Shown here piece after piece: positions 12,360-24,191 of a DNA stretch of 64,000 nucleotides. The position numbers were made by a program, and so were the translations under genes. Numbering within the stretch: the stretch's first letter is position 1; each line of letters starts with the position of its first letter. Where the stretch lies: the NCBI GenBank assembly GCA_964036275.1, contig OZ038439.1:8616669-8680668 (forward strand), read 5' to 3'. Source of the DNA: Litoditis marina (taxonomy: Eukaryota; Nematoda; Chromadorea; Rhabditida; Rhabditidae). Below the pieces are notes generated by a model, which worked only from the letters and a program-made list of their open reading frames with translations, did no database searches and was not told where the DNA came from.

Positions 12360-12691
12360 ACATTTTTGGCCGGCAACAACTCTGTGGTACACTGAAGGCT
12401 AGCCAACCCTGTCAAAGATCAGACTAGATAATCCATTGCTATTATGTTAATTGGTATTTTTTTTACAAACAGTATGTGATATTGAATATTGACAGATGGA
12501 TTGTAGAGATCCTTGAAAACACAATTGATCTGGATTTTAAAAATGAGTATAAATATCAAGTTCAACTTACTAGTAAACAAAACAATAATTTTCCAAATGA
12601 AACAAATAATAACAGTGTATCAAATGTTAACCTTTAAGAACCTTCAAGTTGAGTCTGGGCTTTAAAATTGGGGTAAAAAAGTCAAAACAAT

Positions 12692-12773
12692 TGATCAGAG
12701 TGGGATTCGAACCCACGCCTCCGAAGAGACTGGTGCCTTAAACCAGCGCCTTAGACCGCTCGGCCATCTGACC
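12692..12773 (-). tRNA. tRNA-Leu(AAG), array copy 3
   Basis: Identical to the consensus; first half of an 837 bp duplicated pair. Confidence 0.95.
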
Positions 12774-13109
12774 ACATTTCTGGCCGGTAACAACTCTGTG
12801 GTACACTGAAGGCTAGCCAACCCTGTCAAAGATCAGACTAGATTATCCATTGCTATTATGGGGGTTTATTGGTATTTTTTTTACAAACAGTATGTGATAT
12901 TGAATATTGACAGATGGATTGTAGAGATCCTTGAAAACACAATTGATCTGGATTTTAAAAATGAGTATAAATATCAAGTTCAACTTACTAGTAAACAAAA
13001 CAATAATTTTCCAAATGAAACAAATAATAACAGTGTATCAAATGTCAACCTTTAATAACCTTCAAGTTGAGTCTGGGCTTTAAAATTGGGGTAAAAAAGT
13101 CAAAACAAT

Positions 13110-13191
13110 TGATCAGAGTGGGATTCGAACTCACGCCTCCGGAGAGACTGGTGCCTTAAACCAGCGCCTTAGACCGCTCGGCCATCTGACC
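13110..13191 (-). tRNA. tRNA-Leu(AAG) variant, array copy 4
   Basis: Two differences from the consensus: GTGAG instead of GTGGG in the 5' strand of the T stem (an A-C mismatch) and one change in the variable arm. The anticodon AAG is unchanged. Shared with copy 6 through the 837 bp duplication. Reduced function is possible. Confidence 0.85.
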
Positions 13192-13528
13192 ACATTTCTG
13201 GCCGGTAACAACTCTGTGGTACACTGAAGGCTAGCCAACCCTGTCAAAGATCAGACTAGATTATCCATTGCTATTATGGGGGTTAATTGGTATTTTTTTT
13301 TACAAACAGTATGTGATATTGAATATTGACAGATAGATTGTAGAGATCCTTGAAAACACAATTGATCTGGATTTTAAAAATGAGTATAAATATCAAGTTC
13401 AACTTACTAGTAAACAAAACAATAATTTTCCAAATGAAACAAATAATAACAGTGTATCAAATGTTAACCTTTAAGAACCTTTAAGTTGAGTCTGGGCTTT
13501 AAAATTGGGGTAAAAAAGTCAAAACAAT

Positions 13529-13610
13529 TGATCAGAGTGGGATTCGAACCCACGCCTCCGAAGAGACTGGTGCCTTAAACCAGCGCCTTAGACCGCTCGG
13601 CCATCTGACC
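13529..13610 (-). tRNA. tRNA-Leu(AAG), array copy 5
   Basis: Identical to the consensus; 837 bp from copy 3. Confidence 0.95.
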
Positions 13611-13946
13611 ACATTTCTGGCCGGTAACAACTCTGTGGTACACTGAAGGCTAGCCAACCCTGTCAAAGATCAGACTAGATTATCCATTGCTATTATGGGG
13701 GTTTATTGGTATTTTTTTTACAAACAGTATGTGATATTGAATATTGACAGATGGATTGTAGAGATCCTTGAAAACACAATTGATCTGGATTTTAAAAATG
13801 AGTATAAATATCAAGTTCAACTTACTAGTAAACAAAACAATAATTTTCCAAATGAAACAAATAATAACAGTGTATCAAATGTCAACCTTTAATAACCTTC
13901 AAGTTGAGTCTGGGCTTTAAAATTGGGGTAAAAAAGTCAAAACAAT

Positions 13947-14028
13947 TGATCAGAGTGGGATTCGAACTCACGCCTCCGGAGAGACTGGTGCCTTAAACCA
14001 GCGCCTTAGACCGCTCGGCCATCTGACC
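13947..14028 (-). tRNA. tRNA-Leu(AAG) variant, array copy 6
   Basis: Same T-stem mismatch and variable-arm change as copy 4, from which it was duplicated. Confidence 0.85.
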
Positions 14029-14365
14029 ACATTTCTGGCCGGTAACAACTCTGTGGTACACTGAAGGCTAGCCAACCCTGTCAAAGATCAGACTAGATTA
14101 TCCATTGCTATTATGGGGGTTAATTGGTATTTTTTTTTACAAACAGTATGTGATATTGAATATTGACAGATAGATTGTAGAGATCCTTGAAAACACAATT
14201 GATCTGGATTTTAAAAATGAGTATAAATATCAAGTTCAACTTACTAGTAAACAAAACAATAATTTTCCAAATGAAACAAATAATAACAATGTATCAAATG
14301 TTAACCTTTAAGAACCTTTAAGTTGAGTCTGGGCTTTAAAATTGGGGTAAAAAAGTCAAAACAAT

Positions 14366-14447
14366 TGATCAGAGTGGGATTCGAACCCACGCATCCGAAG
14401 AGACTGGTGCCTTAAACCAGCGCCTTAGACCGCTCGGCCATCTGACC
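14366..14447 (-). tRNA. tRNA-Leu(AAG) variant, array copy 7
   Basis: One substitution in the variable arm (plus strand GCATCC for GCCTCC). Anticodon and stems are otherwise intact. Confidence 0.9.
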
Positions 14448-14783
14448 ACATTTCTGGTCGGCAACAACTCTGTGGTACACTGAAGGCTAGCCAACCCTGT
14501 CAAAGATCAGACTAGATTATCCATTGCTATTATGGGGGTTAATTGGTATTTTTTTTACAAACAGTATGTGATATTGAATTTTGACAGATAGATTGTAGAG
14601 ATCCTTGAAAACACAATTGATCTGGATTTTAAAAATGAGTGTAAATATCGAGTTCAACTTACTAGTAAACAAAACAACAATTTTCCAAATGAAACAAATA
14701 ATAACAGTGTATCAAATGTTAACCTTTAAGAACCTTTAAGTTGAGTCTGGGCTTTAAAATTGGGGTAAAAAAGTCAAAACAAT

Positions 14784-14865
14784 TGATCAGAGGGGGATTC
14801 GAACCCACGCCTCCGATGAGACTGGTGCCTTAAACCAGCGCCTTAGACCGCTCGGCCATCTGACC
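14784..14865 (-). tRNA. tRNA-Leu(AAG) variant, array copy 8
   Basis: Two substitutions: one breaks a T-stem pair (plus strand AGGGGG for AGTGGG), the other is in the variable arm (CGATGAG for CGAAGAG). Confidence 0.85.
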
Positions 14866-15202
14866 ACATTTCTGGCCGGCAACAACTCTGTGGTACACTG
14901 AAGGCTAGCCAACCCTGTCAAAGATCAGACTAGATAATCCATTGCTATTATGGGGGTTAATTGGTGTTTTATTTTTAAAAACAGTATGTGATATTGAATA
15001 TTGACAGATAGATTGTAGAGATCTTTGAAAACACAATTGATCTGGATTTTAAAAATGAGTATAAATATCAAGTTCAACTTACTAGTAAACAAAACAATAA
15101 TTTTCCAAATGAAACAAATAATAACAGTGTATCAAATGTCAACCTTTAGTAGCCTCTAGTTTGAGTCTGGGCTTTAAAATTGGGTAAAAAAGTCAAAACA
15201 AT

Positions 15203-15274
15203 TGATCAGAGTGGGATTCGAACCCACGCCTCCGAAGAGACTGGTGCCTTAAACCAGCGCCTTAGACCGCTCGG
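15203..15274 (-). pseudogene. tRNA-Leu 5'-truncated, array copy 9
   Basis: The 3' 72 nt are present. The first 10 nt (acceptor stem 5' strand plus three more) are replaced by AGATTGTAGAGATCC from further along the unit. It cannot form an acceptor stem. Confidence 0.9.
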
Positions 15275-15468
15275 AGATTGTAGAGATCCTTGAAAACACA
15301 ATTGATCTGGATTTTAAAAATGAGTATAAATATCAAGTTCAACTTACTAGTAAACAAAACAACAATTTTCCAAATGAAACAAATATTAACAGTGCATCAA
15401 ATGTTAACCTTTAAGAACCTTTAAGTTGAGTCTGGGCTTTAAAATTGGGGTAAAAAAGTCAAAACAAT

Positions 15469-15550
15469 TGATCAGAGTGGGATTCGAACCCACGCCTCCG
15501 AAGAGACTGGTGCCTTAAACCAGCGCCTTAGACCGCTCGGCCATCTGACC
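15469..15550 (-). tRNA. tRNA-Leu(AAG), array copy 10
   Basis: Identical to the consensus; 266 bp from truncated copy 9. Confidence 0.95.
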
Positions 15551-15888
15551 ACATTTCTGGCCGGCAACAACTCTGTGGTACACTGAAGGCTAGCCAACCC
15601 TGTCAAAGATCAGACTAGATTATCCATTGCTATTATGGGGGTTAATTGGTGTTTTCTTATTAAAAAAGGTATGTGATATTGAATATTGACAGATAGATTG
15701 TAGAGATCCTTGAAAACACAATTGATCTGGATTTTAAAAATGAGTATAAATATCAAGTTCAACTTACTAGTAAACAAAACAACAATTTTCCAAATGAAAC
15801 AAATAATAACAGTGTATCAAATGTCAACCTTTAGTAGCCTCTAGTTTGAGTCTGGGCTTTAAAATTGGGGTAAAAAAGTCAAAACAAT

Positions 15889-15960
15889 TGATCAGAGTGG
15901 GATTCGAACCCACGCCTCCGAAGAGACTGGTGCCTTAAACCAGCGCCTTAGACCGCTCGG
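15889..15960 (-). pseudogene. tRNA-Leu 5'-truncated, array copy 11
   Basis: Same 10 nt loss and same junction (CTCGG/AGATTGTAG) as copy 9. Confidence 0.9.
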
Positions 15961-16154
15961 AGATTGTAGAGATCCTTGAAAACACAATTGATCTGGATTT
16001 TAAAAATGAGTATAAATATCAAGTTCAACTTACTAGTAAACAAAACAACAATTTTCCAAATGAAACAAATATTAACAGTGCATCAAATGTTAACCTTTAA
16101 GAACCTTTAAGTTGAGTCTGGGCTTTAAAATTGGGGTAAAAAAGTCAAAACAAT

Positions 16155-16226
16155 TGATCAGAGTGGGATTCGAACCCACGCCTCCGAAGAGACTGGTGCC
16201 TTAAATCAGCGCCTTAGACCGCTCGG
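16155..16226 (-). pseudogene. tRNA-Leu 5'-truncated, array copy 12
   Basis: Same truncation as copy 9, plus a substitution in the anticodon stem (plus strand TTAAATCAG). Copy 24 carries the same pair of defects 4270 bp away. Confidence 0.9.
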
Positions 16227-16420
16227 AGATTGTAGAGATCCTTGAAAACACAATTGATCTGGATTTTAAAAATGAGTATAAATATCAAGTTCAACTTACT
16301 AGTAAACAAAACAATAATTTTCCAAATGAAACAAATAGTAACAGTGTATCAAATGTTAACCTTTAAGAACCTTTAAGTTGAGTCTGGGCTTTAAAATTAG
16401 GGTAAAAAAGTCAAAACAAT

Positions 16421-16502
16421 TGATCAGAGTGGGATTCGAACCCACGCCTCCGAAGAGACTGGTGCCTTAAACCAGCGCCTTAGACCGCTCGGCCATCTGA
16501 CC
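16421..16502 (-). tRNA. tRNA-Leu(AAG), array copy 13
   Basis: Identical to the consensus; flanked by the ACATTTCCGGCCGG spacer variant shared with copy 25. Confidence 0.95.
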
Positions 16503-16845
16503 ACATTTCCGGCCGGCAACAACTCTGTGGTACACTGAAGGCTAGCCAACCCTGTCAAAGATCAGACTAGATTATCCATTGCTATTATGGGGGTTAATTG
16601 GTGTTTTCTTATTAAAAAAAGGTATGTGTGTGATATTGAATATTGACAGATAGATTGTAGAGATCCTTGAAAACACAATTGATCTGGATTTTAAAAATGA
16701 GTATAAATATCAAGTTCAACTTACTAGTAAACAAAACAACAATTTTCCAAATGAAACAAATATTAACAGTGCATCAAATGTTAACCTTTAAGAACCTTTA
16801 AGTTGAGTCTGGGCTTTAAAATTGGGGTAAAAAAGTCAAAACAAT

Positions 16846-16927
16846 TGATCAGAGTGGGATTCGAACCCACGCCTCCGAAGAGACTGGTGCCTTAAACCAG
16901 CGCCTTAGACCGCTCGGCCATCTGACC
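16846..16927 (-). tRNA. tRNA-Leu(AAG), array copy 14
   Basis: Identical to the consensus; spacer variant GGGCTCGCCGACC. Paired with copy 26 in the ~4.27 kb repeat. Confidence 0.95.
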
Positions 16928-17265
16928 ACATTTCTGGCCGGCAACAACTCTGTGGTACACTGAGGGCTCGCCGACCCTGTCAAAGATCAGACTAGATAAT
17001 CCATTGCTATTATGGGGGTTAATTGATGTTTTCTTTTTACAAAAAGTATGTGATATTGAATATTGACAGATAGATTGTAGAGATCCTTGAAAACACAATT
17101 GATCTGGATTTTAAAAATGAGTATAAATATCAAGTTCAACTTACTAGTAAACAAAACAATAATTTTCCAAATGAAACAAATAATAACAGTGTATCAAATG
17201 TTAACCTTTAAGAACCTTTAAGTTGAGTCTGGGCTTTCAAATTAGGGTAAAAAAGTCAAAACAAT

Positions 17266-17347
17266 TGATCAGAGTGGGATTCGAACCCACGCCTCCGAAG
17301 AGACTGGTGCCTTAAACCAGCGCCTTAGACCGCTCGGCCATCTGACC
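17266..17347 (-). tRNA. tRNA-Leu(AAG), array copy 15
   Basis: Identical to the consensus; counterpart of copy 27. Confidence 0.95.
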
Positions 17348-17684
17348 ACATTTCTGGCCGGCAACAACTCTGTGGTACACTGAAGGCTACCCAACCCTGT
17401 CAAAGATCAGACTAGATTATCCATTCCTATTATGGGGGTTAATTGGTATATTTTTTTTCAAACAGTATGTGATATTGAATATTGACAGATAGATTGTAGA
17501 GATCCTTGAAAACACAATTGATCTGGATTTTAAAAATGAGTATAAATATCAAGTTCAACTTACTAGTAAACAAAACAATAATTTTCCAAATGAAACAAAT
17601 AATAACAGTGTATCAAATGTTAACCTTTAAGAACCTTTAAGTTGAGTCTGAGCTTTAAAATTGGGGTAAAAAAGTCAAAACAAT

Positions 17685-17766
17685 TGATCAGAGTGGGATT
17701 CGAACCCACGCCTCCGAAGAGACTGGTGCCTTAAACCAGCGCCTTAGACCGCTCGGCCATCTGACC
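17685..17766 (-). tRNA. tRNA-Leu(AAG), array copy 16
   Basis: Identical to the consensus; counterpart of copy 28. Confidence 0.95.
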
Positions 17767-18104
17767 ACATTTCTGGCCGGCAACAACTCTGTGGTACACT
17801 GAAGGCTAGCCAACCCTGTCAAAGATCAGACTAGATTATCCATTGCTATTATGGGGGTTAATTGGTGTTTTCTTATTAAAAAAGGTATGTGATATTGAAT
17901 ATTGACAGATAGATTGTAGAGATCCTTAAAAACACAATTGATCTGGATTTTAAAAATGAGTATAAATATCAAGTTCAACTTACTAGTAAACAAAACAATA
18001 ATTTTCCAAATGAAACAAATAATAACAGTGTATCAAATGTTAACCTTTAAGAACCTTTAAGTTGAGTCTGGGCTTTAAAATTAGGGTAAAAAAGTCCAAA
18101 CAAT

Positions 18105-18186
18105 TGATCAGAGTGGGATTCGAACCCACGCCTCCGAAGAGACTGGTGCCTTAAACCAGCGCCTTAGACCGCTCGGCCATCTGACC
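18105..18186 (-). tRNA. tRNA-Leu(AAG), array copy 17
   Basis: Identical to the consensus. The first downstream T run is shortened to TTT by the GTCCAAACAAT variant; the second run remains. Confidence 0.95.
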
Positions 18187-18524
18187 ACATTTCTGGCCAG
18201 CAACAACACTGTGGTACACTGAGGGCTCGCCGACCCTGTCAAAGATCAGACTAGATAATCCATTGCTATTATGGGGGTTAATTGATGTTTTCTTCTTACA
18301 AAAAGTATGTGATAATTGAATATTGACAGATAGATTGTAGAGATCCTTAAAAACACAATTGATCTGGATTTTAAAAATGAGTATAAATATCAAGTTCAAC
18401 TTACTAGTAAACAAAACAACAATTTTCCAAATGAAACAAATAATAACAGTGTATCAAATGTTAACCTTTAAGAACCTTTAAGTTGAGTCTGGGCTTTAAA
18501 ATTGGGGTAAGAAGTCAAAACAAT

Positions 18525-18606
18525 TGATCAGAGTGGGATTCGAACCCACGCCTCCGAAGAGACTGGTGCCTTAAACCAGCGCCTTAGACCGCTCGGCCAT
18601 CTGACC
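18525..18606 (-). tRNA. tRNA-Leu(AAG), array copy 18
   Basis: Identical to the consensus. The second T run is interrupted (GTAAGAAGTC), leaving the first TTTT. Confidence 0.95.
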
Positions 18607-18944
18607 ACATTTCTGGCCGGCAACAACTCTGTGGTACACTGAAGGCTAGCCAACCCTGTCAAAGATCAGACTAGATTATCCATTGCTATTATGGGGGTTA
18701 ATTGGTGTTTTCTTATTAAAAAAGGTATGTGATATTGAATATTGACAGATAGATTGTAGAGATCCTTGAAAACACAATTGATCTGGATTTTAAAAATGAG
18801 TATAAATATCAAGTTCAACTTACTAGTAAACAAAACAACAATTTTCCAAATGAAACAAATAATAACAGTGTATCAAATGTCAACCTTTAGTAGCCTCTAG
18901 TTTGAGTCTGGGCTTTAAAATTGGGGTAAAAAAGTCAAAACAAT

Positions 18945-19016
18945 TGATCAGAGTGGGATTCGAACCCACGCCTCCGAAGAGACTGGTGCCTTAAACCAGC
19001 GCCTTAGGCCGCTCGG
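18945..19016 (-). pseudogene. tRNA-Leu 5'-truncated, array copy 19
   Basis: Same 10 nt 5' truncation, plus a D-loop/box A substitution (plus strand TTAGGCC). Confidence 0.9.
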
Positions 19017-19208
19017 AGATTGTAGAGATCCTTGAAAACACAATTGATCTGGATTTTAAAATGAGTATAAATATCAAGTTCAACTTACTAGTAAACAAAA
19101 CAACAATTTTCCAAATGAAACAAATAATAACAGTGTATCAAATGTCAACCTTTAGTAGCCTCTAGTTTGAGTCTGGGCTTTAAAATTGGGTAAAAAAGTC
19201 AAAACAAT

Positions 19209-19280
19209 TGATCAGAGTGGGATTCGAACCCACGCCTCCGAAGAGACTGGTGCCTTAAACCAGCGCCTTAGACCGCTCGG
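19209..19280 (-). pseudogene. tRNA-Leu 5'-truncated, array copy 20
   Basis: Same 10 nt truncation; unit length 264-266 bp. Confidence 0.9.
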
Positions 19281-19474
19281 AGATTGTAGAGATCCTTGAA
19301 AACACAATTGATCTGGATTTTAAAAATGAGTATAAATATCAAGTTCAACTTACTAGTAAACAAAACAACAATTTTCCAAATGAAACAAATATTAACAGTG
19401 CATCAAATGTTAACCTTTAAGAACCTTTAAGTTGAGTCTGGGCTTTAAAATTGGGGTAAAAAAGTCAAAACAAT

Positions 19475-19556
19475 TGATCAGAGTGGGATTCGAACCCACG
19501 CCTCCGAAGAGACTGGTGCCTTAAACCAGCGCCTTAGACCGCTCGGCCATCTGACC
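19475..19556 (-). tRNA. tRNA-Leu(AAG), array copy 21
   Basis: Identical to the consensus; lies between two runs of truncated copies. Confidence 0.95.
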
Positions 19557-19894
19557 ACATTTCTGGCCGGCAACAACTCTGTGGTACACTGAAGGCTAGC
19601 CAACCCTGTCAAAGATCAGACTAGATTATCCATTGCTATTATGGGGGTTAATTGGTGTTTTCTTATTAAAAAAGGTATGTGATATTGAATATTGACAGAT
19701 AGATTGTAGAGATCCTTGAAAACACAATTGATCTGGATTTTAAAAATGAGTATAAATATCAAGTTCAACTTACTAGTAAACAAAACAACAATTTTCCAAA
19801 TGAAACAAATAATAACAGTGTATCAAATGTCAACCTTTAGTAGCCTCTAGTTTGAGTCTGGGCTTTAAAATTGGGGTAAAAAAGTCAAAACAAT

Positions 19895-19966
19895 TGATCA
19901 GAGTGGGATTCGAACCCACGCCTCCGAAGAGACTGGTGCCTTAAACCAGCGCCTTAGGCCGCTCGG
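19895..19966 (-). pseudogene. tRNA-Leu 5'-truncated, array copy 22
   Basis: Duplicate of copy 19 at 950 bp, with the same D-loop change. Confidence 0.9.
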
Positions 19967-20158
19967 AGATTGTAGAGATCCTTGAAAACACAATTGATCT
20001 GGATTTTAAAATGAGTATAAATATCAAGTTCAACTTACTAGTAAACAAAACAACAATTTTCCAAATGAAACAAATAATAACAGTGTATCAAATGTCAACC
20101 TTTAGTAGCCTCTAGTTTGAGTCTGGGCTTTAAAATTGGGTAAAAAAGATAAAACAAT

Positions 20159-20230
20159 TGATCAGAGTGGGATTCGAACCCACGCCTCCGAAGAGACTGG
20201 TGCCTTAAACCAGCGCCTTAGACCGCTCGG
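20159..20230 (-). pseudogene. tRNA-Leu 5'-truncated, array copy 23
   Basis: Duplicate of copy 20 at 950 bp. Confidence 0.9.
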
Positions 20231-20424
20231 AGATTGTAGAGATCCTTGAAAACACAATTGATCTGGATTTTAAAAATGAGTATAAATATCAAGTTCAACT
20301 TACTAGTAAACAAAACAACAATTTTCCAAATGAAACAAATATTAACAGTGCATCAAATGTTAACCTTTAAGAACCTTTAAGTTGAGTCTGGGCTTTAAAA
20401 TTGGGGTAAAAAAGTCAAAACAAT

Positions 20425-20496
20425 TGATCAGAGTGGGATTCGAACCCACGCCTCCGAAGAGACTGGTGCCTTAAATCAGCGCCTTAGACCGCTCGG
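20425..20496 (-). pseudogene. tRNA-Leu 5'-truncated, array copy 24
   Basis: Same truncation and anticodon-stem change as copy 12, 4270 bp away. Confidence 0.9.
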
Positions 20497-20690
20497 AGAT
20501 TGTAGAGATCCTTGAAAACACAATTGATCTGGATTTTAAAAATGAGTATAAATATCAAGTTCAACTTACTAGTAAACAAAACAATAATTTTCCAAATGAA
20601 ACAAATAATAACAGTGTATCAAATGTTAACCTTTAAGAACCTTTAAGTTGAGTCTGGGCTTTAAAATTAGGGTAAAAAAGTCAAAACAAT

Positions 20691-20772
20691 TGATCAGAGT
20701 GGGATTCGAACCCACGCCTCCGAAGAGACTGGTGTCTTAAACCAGCGCCTTAGACCGCTCGGCCATCTGACC
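20691..20772 (-). tRNA. tRNA-Leu(AAG) variant, array copy 25
   Basis: One substitution just 3' of the anticodon (loop TTAAGAC instead of TTAAGGC). The anticodon is still AAG, but the usual purine 37 is A instead of G. Confidence 0.9.
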
Positions 20773-21110
20773 ACATTTCCGGCCGGCAACAACTCTGTGG
20801 TACACTGAAGGCTAGCCAACCCTGTCAAAGATCAGACTAGATTATCCATTGCTATTATGGGGGTTAATTGGTGTTTTCTTATTAAAAAAGGTATGTGATA
20901 TTGAATATTGACAGATAGATTGTAGAGATCCTTGAAAACACAATTGATCTGGATTTTAAAAATGAGTATAAATATCAAGTTCAACTTACTAGTAAACAAA
21001 ACAACAATTTTCCAAATGAAACAAATATTAACAGTGCATCAAATGTTAACCTTTAAGAACCTTTAAGTTGAGTCTGGGCTTTAAAATTGGGGTAAAAAAG
21101 TCAAAACAAT

Positions 21111-21192
21111 TGATCAGAGTGGGATTCGAACCCACGCCTCCGAAGAGACTGGTGCCTTAAACCAGCGCCTTAGACCGCTCGGCCATCTGACC
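21111..21192 (-). tRNA. tRNA-Leu(AAG), array copy 26
   Basis: Identical to the consensus; duplicate of copy 14. Confidence 0.95.
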
Positions 21193-21530
21193 ACATTTCT
21201 GGCCGGCAACAACTCTGTGGTACACTGAGGGCTCGCCGACCCTGTCAAAGATCAGACTAGATAATCCATTGCTATTATGGGGGTTAATTGATGTTTTCTT
21301 TTTACAAAAAGTATGTGATATTGAATATTGACAGATAGATTGTAGAGATCCTTGAAAACACAATTGATCTGGATTTTAAAAATGAGTATAAATATCAAGT
21401 TCAACTTACTAGTAAACAAAACAATAATTTTCCAAATGAAACAAATAATAACAGTGTATCAAATGTTAACCTTTAAGAACCTTTAAGTTGAGTCTGGGCT
21501 TTAAAATTAGGGTAAAAAAGTCAAAACAAT

Positions 21531-21612
21531 TGATCAGAGTGGGATTCGAACCCACGCCTCCGAAGAGACTGGTGCCTTAAACCAGCGCCTTAGACCGCTC
21601 GGCCATCTGACC
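21531..21612 (-). tRNA. tRNA-Leu(AAG), array copy 27
   Basis: Identical to the consensus; start of a 2161 bp higher-order unit. Confidence 0.95.
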
Positions 21613-21948
21613 ACATTTCTGGCCGGCAACAACTCTGTGGTACACTGAAGGCTAGCCAACCCTGTCAAAGATCAGACTAGATTATCCATTCCTATTATGG
21701 GGGTTAATTGGTATATTTTTTTCAAACAGTATGTGATATTGAATATTGACAGATAGATTGTAGAGATCCTTGAAAACACAATTGATCTGGATTTTAAAAA
21801 TGAGTATAAATATCAAGTTCAACTTACTAGTAAACAAAACAATAATTTTCCAAATGAAACAAATAATAACAGTGTATCAAATGTTAACCTTTAAGAACCT
21901 TTAAGTTGAGTCTGAGCTTTAAAATTGGGGTAAAAAAGTCAAAACAAT

Positions 21949-22030
21949 TGATCAGAGTGGGATTCGAACCCACGCCTCCGAAGAGACTGGTGCCTTAAAC
22001 CAGCGCCTTAGACCGCTCGGCCATCTGACC
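21949..22030 (-). tRNA. tRNA-Leu(AAG), array copy 28
   Basis: Identical to the consensus; 2161 bp from copy 33. Confidence 0.95.
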
Positions 22031-22367
22031 ACATTTCTGGCCGGCAACAACTCTGTGGTACACTGAAGGCTAGCCAACCCTGTCAAAGATCAGACTAGAT
22101 TATCCATTGCTATTATGGGGGTTAATTGGTGTTTTCTTATTAAAAAAGGTATGTGATATTGAATATTGACAGATAGATTGTAGAGATCCTTGAAAACACA
22201 ATTGATCTGGATTTTAAAAATGAGTATAAATATCAAGTTCAACTTACTAGTAAACAAAACAATAATTTTCCAGATGAAACAAATAATAACAGTGTATCAA
22301 ATGTTAACCTTTAAGAACCTTTAAGTTGAGTCTGGGCTTTAAAATTGGGGTAAGAAGTCAAAACAAT

Positions 22368-22395
22368 GCGCCTTAGACCGCTCGGCCATCTGACC
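22368..22395 (-). pseudogene. tRNA-Leu remnant (5' 28 nt), array copy 29
   Basis: A deletion joins the downstream flank (AAAACAAT) to GCGCCTTAGACC, leaving only the acceptor 5' strand and D arm. Duplicated as copy 34. Confidence 0.9.
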
Positions 22396-22733
22396 ACATT
22401 TCTGGCCGGCAACAACTCTGTGGTACACTGAAGGCTAGCCAACCCTGTCAAAGATCAGACTAGATTATCCATTGCTATTATGGGGGTTAATTGGTGTTTT
22501 CTTATTAAAAAAGGTATGTGATATTGAATATTGACAGATAGATTGTAGAGATCCTTAAAAACACAATTGATCTGGATTTTAAAAATGAGTATAAATATCA
22601 AGTTCAACTTACTAGTAAACAAAACAATAATTTTCCAAATGAAACAAAAAATAACAGTGTATCAAATGTTAACCTTTAAGAACCTTTAAGTTGAGTCTGG
22701 GCTTTAAAATTAGGGTAAAAAAGTCCAAACAAT

Positions 22734-22815
22734 TGATCAGAGTGGGATTCGAACCCACGCCTCCGAAGAGACTGGTGCCTTAAACCAGCGCCTTAGACCG
22801 CTCGGCCATCTGACC
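22734..22815 (-). tRNA. tRNA-Leu(AAG), array copy 30
   Basis: Identical to the consensus; shortened first terminator run. Confidence 0.95.
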
Positions 22816-23150
22816 ACATTTCTGGCCGGCAACAACTCTGTGACACACTGAAGGCTAGCCAACCCTGTCAAAGATCAGACTAGATAATCCATTGCTATTA
22901 TGTGGTTAATTGGTATTTTTTTTACAAACAGTATGTGATATTGAATATTGACAGATAGATTGTAGAGATCCTTGAAAACACAATTGATCTGGATTTTAAA
23001 AATGAGTATAAATATCAAATTCAACTTACTAGTAAACAAAACAATAATTTTCCAAATGAAACAAATAATAACAGTGTATCAAATGTTAACCTTTAAGAAC
23101 CTTTAAGTTGAGTCTGGGCTTTAAAATTAGGGTAAAAAAGTCAAAACAAT

Positions 23151-23353
23151 TGATCAGAGTGGGATTCGAACCCACGCCTCCGAAGAGACTGGTGCCTTAA
23201 ACCAGCGCCTTAGGCCGCTCGGCCATCAGAGGCCGTATGCATGAATCATCCCGGGCCGGGTTGGGATGCTATCCCGAGCTATTTCCCGGCCAATTAAGCT
23301 CGGGATAGCATCCCAACCCGGCCCGGGATGTTTCATGCATACGGCCTCTGACC
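23151..23353 (-). pseudogene. tRNA-Leu split by a hairpin element, array copy 31
   Basis: The tRNA is interrupted between its nucleotides 5 and 6 (acceptor stem 5' strand) by the 121 bp hairpin at 23228-23348. It also carries the TTAGGCC D-loop change of copies 19 and 22. Confidence 0.92.
23228..23348. mobile_element. 121 bp GC-rich hairpin element inside tRNA copy 31
   Basis: Near-perfect inverted repeat with ~52 bp arms (ends AGAGGCCGTATGCATGAA and TTCATGCATACGGCCTC) around a loop with ATTTCCCGGCCAATTA. There is no obvious target-site duplication. GC-rich arms contrast with the AT-rich array. Confidence 0.85.
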
Positions 23354-23691
23354 ACATTTCTGGCCGGCAACAACTCTGTGGTACACTGAAGGCTCGCCGA
23401 CCCTGTCAAAGATCAGACTAGATAATCCATTGCTATTATGGGGGTTAATTGATGTTTTCTTTTTACAAAAAGTATGTGATATTGAATATTGACAGATAGA
23501 TTGTAGAGATCCTTGAAAACACAATTGATCTGGATTTTAAAAATGAGTATAAATATCAAGTTCAACTTACTAGTAAACAAAACAATAATTTTCCAAATGA
23601 AACAAATAATAACAGTGTATCAAATGTTAACCTTTAAGAACCTTTAAGTTGAGTCTGGGCTTTAAAATTAGGGTAAAAAAGTCAAAACAAT

Positions 23692-23773
23692 TGATCAGAG
23701 TGGGATTCGAACCCACGCCTCCGAAGAGACTGGTGCCTTAAACCAGCGCCTTAGACCGCTCGGCCATCTGACC
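23692..23773 (-). tRNA. tRNA-Leu(AAG), array copy 32
   Basis: Identical to the consensus; 2161 bp from copy 27. Confidence 0.95.
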
Positions 23774-24109
23774 ACATTTCTGGCCGGCAACAACTCTGTG
23801 GTACACTGAAGGCTAGCCAACCCTGTCAAAGATCAGACTAGATTATCCATTCCTATTATGGGGGTTAATTGGTATATTTTTTTCAAACAGTATGTGATAT
23901 TGAATATTGACAGATAGATTGTAGAGATCCTTGAAAACACAATTGATCTGGATTTTAAAAATGAGTATAAATATCAAGTTCAACTTACTAGTAAACAAAA
24001 CAATAATTTTCCAAATGAAACAAATAATAACAGTGTATCAAATGTTAACCTTTAAGAACCTTTAAGTTGAGTCTGAGCTTTAAAATTGGGGTAAAAAAGT
24101 CAAAACAAT

Positions 24110-24191
24110 TGATCAGAGTGGGATTCGAACCCACGCCTCCGAAGAGACTGGTGCCTTAAACCAGCGCCTTAGACCGCTCGGCCATCTGACC
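24110..24191 (-). tRNA. tRNA-Leu(AAG), array copy 33
   Basis: Identical to the consensus; 2161 bp from copy 28. Confidence 0.95.

Noticed and set aside
16892..23524. Open frames in the tRNA units whose ends read like MAERSKALV
   Set aside because: They are antisense or sense translations of the tRNA-Leu gene plus spacer; this peptide is a familiar artefact of translating tRNA genes.
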